From NCBI GenBank assembly GCA_016782545.1, contig JADHYG010000021.1, forward strand, positions 1-16,687: a stretch of DNA of 16,687 bases. Direction: 5' to 3'. Made by a program: the position numbers and the translations under genes. Under the pieces are notes generated by a model. The model was not told the DNA's origin, did no database searches, and saw only the letters and a list, made by a program, of their open reading frames with translations. Positions within the stretch are counted from its first letter, which is position 1. Each line of letters starts with the position of its first letter. The stretch is from Candidatus Microgenomates bacterium. GTDB lineage: Bacteria; Patescibacteria; Microgenomatia; JADHYG01. Below, piece after piece: positions 12,984 to 16,687 of this stretch.

Positions 12984-14471
12984 ATGAAGAAATTTTGGAA
13001 ATTTTTACGGAATTCTTCCGCTGGTCACCTTATAATTTTGTCTTTCTTGGTGTTTGTCTTAAAATTGCCGATTTTAATATCGCCGCCGCCGCCTTTCTGG
13101 GATGAGATGGTGTACGTCGAAGCAATAAGTCATCTTCTTGGAAATAGATTGAACCCTTTCACTTTTTACTACGGCTATCGTCCTCCTTTTGTAATGTGGA
13201 CAACAGCACTTTTGTTTCATCTTTTCGGGAATCTTTTACTAACAACAAGACTGATCATTGCCCTTTGGGCAATTTTAGCAGTAATTTTTACTTATTTTTT
13301 GACGTTTGAGGTAAGCAAAAAGAAGGTGGAAGCATTCTTGGCCGGAGCATTGCTTGCTCTTTCGCCATTCTTTTTTGCCCAGGCAGGTCGTTTTCAAATA
13401 GAAATTCCTCTAGCTGCTCTTACAATCATTACTGCCTATTTTTATATTAAGAAAAGATGGTTGTTTTTTGGGTTGGCGGGAGTGGCTTTAATTTTAACTA
13501 AAGAACCGGGAATGGTTATTTTTGGGTTGATTTTTGGCTTTGATTTATTTCGAAGCATTATTCGAGCAAAAAATAGTACTTGGGCCCTAAAAAAAATTTT
13601 GGCATTTTTTATGCCAATCTCAGCTTTTTTGTTTTGGATTTCAGCTAACAAACTTATTCATGGTTGGTGGCTTTGGCCCTATAATTTTGGCCTTTTTACA
13701 AATTTTGGTCAATTTTTTGTTGCCTCTTTTACGGCAAAACTTACCCATTTAAGAACAATTTATTCTCCCACTTTCGGCTTACAAAAAGTTGGGCATGGAA
13801 ACTCCCTGGTGTTTATTCTTGTTGTCATTGGAATGGTATGTGACCGAGGTAAATTTCTTAAAGACCACCGAGTTTTGCTGATTCTTTTTTTGATTTTTGC
13901 CTTTCCGCTCTTTTTTTTGGGAAGCGGGGAGTATGTTTTGATGAGATATTTATTGCCCACTTTTCCTCTGATCTTTTCTTTACTGGGCATTTTTTGTGCC
14001 AAAATTATCTTAGGGAAAAAGCGCCTCGGAGCAAGTTTGATGATCCTTTTTCTTCCCTTTTTTATCTCTTCTTGGTATGGAAAGACAGGAGATAGGGAGG
14101 CTAATATGAGTTATCTGGAAATAGTAAAACTGCATCAAGAGTTAGCCGGGGTGGTGGAGGACAATTATTCTGGGTCGCGGATTTTAACCCATTGGCCTTT
14201 TTCAAGGGAGCTTCAGTCGGCTTTTTTGGGGTATGTCAAAAAAGATAACGATTCTATCTTCATAGACGAGGACAATGATGGGAAAAGTTTAGATGAATGG
14301 CTACTTGATGTAGATTATGTATTAACGGAAGAGAATCATTATTTGACTAGGGAAGTATTACCTTATTCTCGTTGCTTAATGGTTGAGAGAAGATTTTCCG
14401 ACAATTGGGAGGTTGTTTTTTTATATAGAGTTGACAAATTATGTTTGATAGGAGAGGAGCGGGGGAGGTAG
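12984..14471 (+). CDS. PMT/ArnT-type GT-C membrane glycosyltransferase, copy 1
   Basis: A 495-residue polytopic protein of the GT-C (GT39/PMT_2) class, which uses polyprenyl-phosphate sugars to glycosylate proteins or lipids on the outer side of the membrane. After the first span (about 14-32) comes 'PPPPFWDEMVYVEA' with the family acidic pair D40/E41 in the first external loop, then 'YGYRPPFVMW', resembling the family 'HPPL' loop. About ten more spans follow, up to about residue 370. The soluble C-terminal tail contains 'DEDNDGKSLDEW' (428-439), a D-x-D-x-D-G run like a calcium-binding loop but with Trp instead of Glu at position 12. It starts 4 nt after the radical SAM gene. The next gene begins 2 nt after its stop, with the shared Shine-Dalgarno inside this gene's last codons. 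The acceptor is not known. Confidence 0.8.
   Translation: MKKFWKFLRNSSAGHLIILSFLVFVLKLPILISPPPPFWDEMVYVEAISHLLGNRLNPFTFYYGYRPPFVMWTTALLFHLFGNLLLTTRLIIALWAILAVIFTYFLTFEVSKKKVEAFLAGALLALSPFFFAQAGRFQIEIPLAALTIITAYFYIKKRWLFFGLAGVALILTKEPGMVIFGLIFGFDLFRSIIRAKNSTWALKKILAFFMPISAFLFWISANKLIHGWWLWPYNFGLFTNFGQFFVASFTAKLTHLRTIYSPTFGLQKVGHGNSLVFILVVIGMVCDRGKFLKDHRVLLILFLIFAFPLFFLGSGEYVLMRYLLPTFPLIFSLLGIFCAKIILGKKRLGASLMILFLPFFISSWYGKTGDREANMSYLEIVKLHQELAGVVEDNYSGSRILTHWPFSRELQSAFLGYVKKDNDSIFIDEDNDGKSLDEWLLDVDYVLTEENHYLTREVLPYSRCLMVERRFSDNWEVVFLYRVDKLCLIGEERGR
14464..14468 (+). promoter_or_regulatory. Shine-Dalgarno that fixes the start of the second GT-C gene
   Basis: GGAGG at 14464-14468 lies 5 nt before ATG 14474, inside the end of the preceding gene. 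It makes ATG 14474 much more likely than the in-frame ATG 14441, which has no comparable site and would overlap the previous gene by 31 nt. Confidence 0.75.
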
Positions 14472-14473
14472 TT

Positions 14474-16024
14474 ATGAAAAAAATGGAGAAAAGGAGAAAC
14501 AGCAAAATTCTTACCTACTTAACTTTATTTTTAATTATTCTTATCGGTTTTTATTTAAGGTATTTATTGGTTTATAAAGATGATAGTTTTATCTTCGATG
14601 AAGGCTTTAATTTTATTCAAGCCCAAAATTCCGTTAGAACTTTAATCACTGGTCAATACTCAGACGTGCCGATTCATCCGCCCCTTCATTATCTTTTTCT
14701 CCATTTTTGGTCAAAATTAAGTGTGAAAGAACAAGTTCTAAGATTGCCTTTTGTAATCTTTGGAACGATCTCCATTTATTTATTTTTTTTAGTCGGAAAG
14801 CAATTTTTTAAATCCTCTCTTTATGGGCTAGTGGCGGCTTTTCTTTATGCCAGCTCGGCTTTCTCAATTTACTATTCCGCTCAGGTTAGATATCTCCAGG
14901 CATTGATAATGGTGGGGCTTTTGGATTTTTATTTTTATCTAAAAGCAATAGAAACAAAGAGGCTGAAAGATTGGTTAATTTTCGGGGTTTTTGCCGGAGC
15001 AGCTCTTTATCTTGATTATTCTGTTGTTTGGCTGTTATTAATTGTAAATTTGCATTTTCTTACTTTTCTTTTCAAAAAGAAATGGGGCCGATCTCAAATT
15101 AAAAATTGGTTTATTGCAAATTTTGTTATTTTTTTAATTTTCCTTCCCTGGTTGTCAATTTTTTTCACTAATTTACCTCGGTCTTTCGAATACACAAACT
15201 ATTTAGGGACGCCCGACTTTTTAAGTTTAATACGACTTGTAGTTACTTTTTCTTCAACTGGACTTGGATGGATAGCTGAACATGTTTTATCAGAAGGAGA
15301 GAGGGTAATTTATCTCCTTCCCATTCTTTTGAGCTTCTTGTTACTAGTTACTCTTGGAAAATCTTTTAAAAGCAAAGAGAAAGAAAAAACCCTTCTTGTT
15401 TTCTTGTTTTTTGTTCCCCTTTTACTTTCTTTTTTAATTAGTCAATTTTCAACAAAACTTTTTCAAGACAGAAACTTAGCCATAGTGAGTATTGGGGTGT
15501 TGCTTTTAGTTGTCTCATCTTTGAGATTTTCACCAAATTTGTTTACAAAAATAATTTCCGCTATTAGTTTAACCCTCTTTTTGGCGACGAACTTGCGCTC
15601 ACTCACCTACTTATATAATAATAGACTCGGTGAGTCCTGGAGAGAACCAGCGCTATATCTTGAAAGAGAGTTAAGAGAAAATGATACTCTAGTTGCCCAC
15701 GAGGGAGCTAACGAGTGGCCAATGCTCTATTACCTTAAATACCGACATCCTTATCCATTTCAAGAAAATAATATTTCTCTTTACTCTTTTGAAAAGGGTG
15801 GTCGCGACAGGCTATTCAGCTCCATTATGAGCGGCAGATATTGGTTATTTGGATCAAGCTGGGAGATAGATCGAGACATAGGACGACTCGGACCAGAAGG
15901 AGATTTTTGGCTTAGATTTGTTGCCGGAGCCAGACACTGGGGTTTTAAAGAAGAAAGATTTAGGTTAATCGACAAAGAGACAATTGGTGGGATTACGATT
16001 TACGAGGGTTACTACTCAAATTAA
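14474..16024 (+). CDS. PMT/ArnT-type GT-C membrane glycosyltransferase, copy 2
   Basis: A 516-residue polytopic protein of the same broad GT-C class as the preceding gene and probably a distant paralogue. It starts with a basic tail and a span (about 11-32). The first external loop follows with 'FIFDEGFNF' (D42/E43) and the classic 'HPPLHYLFLHFW' (68-79) of dolichyl- or undecaprenyl-phosphate sugar transferases. Further spans run to about residue 385. A soluble C-terminal domain follows (about 390-516), with 'HEGANEWPMLYYLKYRHPYPF' near 410-435; such tails in this class often sit outside and help bind the acceptor. GGAGG 5 nt upstream supports ATG 14474. Two adjacent GT-C enzymes suggest two different sugar transfers outside the membrane. 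A 43-nt gap separates it from the next gene. Confidence 0.83.
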   Translation: MKKMEKRRNSKILTYLTLFLIILIGFYLRYLLVYKDDSFIFDEGFNFIQAQNSVRTLITGQYSDVPIHPPLHYLFLHFWSKLSVKEQVLRLPFVIFGTISIYLFFLVGKQFFKSSLYGLVAAFLYASSAFSIYYSAQVRYLQALIMVGLLDFYFYLKAIETKRLKDWLIFGVFAGAALYLDYSVVWLLLIVNLHFLTFLFKKKWGRSQIKNWFIANFVIFLIFLPWLSIFFTNLPRSFEYTNYLGTPDFLSLIRLVVTFSSTGLGWIAEHVLSEGERVIYLLPILLSFLLLVTLGKSFKSKEKEKTLLVFLFFVPLLLSFLISQFSTKLFQDRNLAIVSIGVLLLVVSSLRFSPNLFTKIISAISLTLFLATNLRSLTYLYNNRLGESWREPALYLERELRENDTLVAHEGANEWPMLYYLKYRHPYPFQENNISLYSFEKGGRDRLFSSIMSGRYWLFGSSWEIDRDIGRLGPEGDFWLRFVAGARHWGFKEERFRLIDKETIGGITIYEGYYSN

Positions 16025-16067
16025 AAACTGAATTAGAAAAAAACTTATCGCCATGTAGGACTAAAGA

Positions 16068-16687
16068 ATGAAAATTCTTTTTATCACTCAGTTTTTGCCT
16101 TACCCGTCGGACACTGGGGGAAAGATTAAGACTTGGAAGATTCTTAATCTTTTGGCAAAAAAACACCAGATTTTTTTAATATCTTTTGTTGAGAAAAAAG
16201 AGGATTTAAGGTGGGAACCACAGATTAAAGAAGTTTGTTTTGGTTTTAAAACATTTGTGACGCCTATTATTACTACTTCCCATCAAAGACTTAAACAAAA
16301 AGCCTTGCTTGGAATTTTAAATCCAAAGCCTTTTCGAGTTCAGAAATATTTTTTAAAAGAAGCAACTCAATTTATCAGTCGGCTGACAAGGAAAGAAAAA
16401 TTTAATGTTGTCTGGTGTGATCATGAAACCTCATTTCAATACCTAACTTATGTTTATGAGTGGCAGAAGAAACTTAAGATTTATGATGAACATAATATTT
16501 CCTCAGAAGGGGTATTTCAAACAACAAAATACGAGAAAAACCTATTGATAAAACTTGCCTATTTTCTGGAAGGATTAAAATTTTATTTTTATGAAAATTT
16601 TTGGGTAAAAAAGTTTGACAAGGTTTTAACAATCAGCAAAAGAGACAAAAAAAAATTGATAAAAAGAGGGATAGAGAAGAGAAAAAT
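16068..16687 (+). CDS. Family 4 glycosyltransferase, copy 2 (cut by window end)
   Basis: From ATG 16068 the frame is open to the window edge (206 full codons visible), with AGGA 7 nt upstream as ribosome binding site. The protein begins 'MKILFITQFLPYPSDTGG', nearly the same as the GT4 protein at 9455, and later matches it at 'DEHNISSEG' and at 'FDKVLTISKRDKKKLIKRG', the end of the N-terminal GT-B domain. The donor-binding domain lies beyond the window. The middle part (for example around 'TTSHQRLKQKALLGILNP') differs clearly from copy 1, so acceptor choice is probably different. It is likely the next gene of the same operon, giving a repeated set of GT4 and radical SAM genes. Confidence 0.88.
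   Translation, partial: MKILFITQFLPYPSDTGGKIKTWKILNLLAKKHQIFLISFVEKKEDLRWEPQIKEVCFGFKTFVTPIITTSHQRLKQKALLGILNPKPFRVQKYFLKEATQFISRLTRKEKFNVVWCDHETSFQYLTYVYEWQKKLKIYDEHNISSEGVFQTTKYEKNLLIKLAYFLEGLKFYFYENFWVKKFDKVLTISKRDKKKLIKRGIEKRK

Noticed and set aside
14441..14473. Upstream start for the second GT-C gene
   Set aside because: ATG 14441 lacks a Shine-Dalgarno and overlaps the previous gene; GGAGG 5 nt before ATG 14474 decides the start.
1..16687. Alternative genetic code with TGA as glycine or tryptophan
   Set aside because: Several well-defined genes end at TGA exactly where the next gene starts (for example 8368-8370, 9456-9458 and 11868-11870), and no conserved domain continues past a TGA.

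Overview
The window looks like a piece of an AT-rich bacterial genome, most likely from the Candidate Phyla Radiation (Patescibacteria, perhaps a Microgenomates-type lineage). The reasons are strongly A/T-biased codon use, many short overlaps (ATGA) between genes, weak or absent Shine-Dalgarno sites for most genes, and free-standing four-helix-bundle (23S rRNA intervening-protein type) genes between repeats. TGA is used as a real stop, so recoded lineages such as Gracilibacteria are unlikely. The taxonomic placement is inference.

Layout. Positions 1-700 hold the 3' end of an unidentified gene, a PqqD-like peptide-binding protein (199-483, +) and, facing it on the minus strand, a 36-residue peptide gene (503-613). 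The peptide gene has a near-consensus promoter and a full-length Shine-Dalgarno, and was not expected from long-ORF analysis. Positions 708-3778 hold a family 2 glycosyltransferase and a convergent polysaccharide ABC exporter (permease 2999-3778 and ATPase 1721-2458, both minus). A repeat-bounded four-helix-bundle cassette and a smaller ORF-less repeat element separate the two exporter genes. Positions 3818-6787 hold a membrane-anchored protein with two similar halves (DUF4330-like), a membrane-anchored metallophosphoesterase with a degenerate second half, and a convergent nucleotidyltransferase-fold protein. From 6934 to the end, a long plus-strand operon encodes an O-antigen ligase/polymerase-like protein, a radical SAM/SPASM-like enzyme, a GT4 glycosyltransferase, a second four-helix-bundle cassette, a WecG/TagA/CpsF glycosyltransferase, a second radical SAM paralogue, two PMT-type GT-C membrane glycosyltransferases, and the start of a second GT4 enzyme that runs off the window.

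How it works together. Most genes fit synthesis, export and attachment of a cell-surface glycan: cytoplasmic GT2, GT4 and GT26 enzymes build it on a carrier, the ABC exporter moves it across the membrane, and the ligase/polymerase and PMT-type proteins act from the membrane with lipid-linked sugars. The two radical SAM proteins are unusual guests whose substrate is unknown. The PqqD-like protein, the YxxP-containing small peptide and the NTP_transf_5-type protein resemble parts found in RiPP (ribosomally made, modified peptide) clusters, so a small peptide-modification system may sit inside this surface locus.

The two signals I rate highest are the small peptide gene, and the repeat-bounded four-helix-bundle cassettes. 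The latter occur twice, co-directional with the interrupted operons, with shared ends of about 32 nt and proteins about 70% identical.
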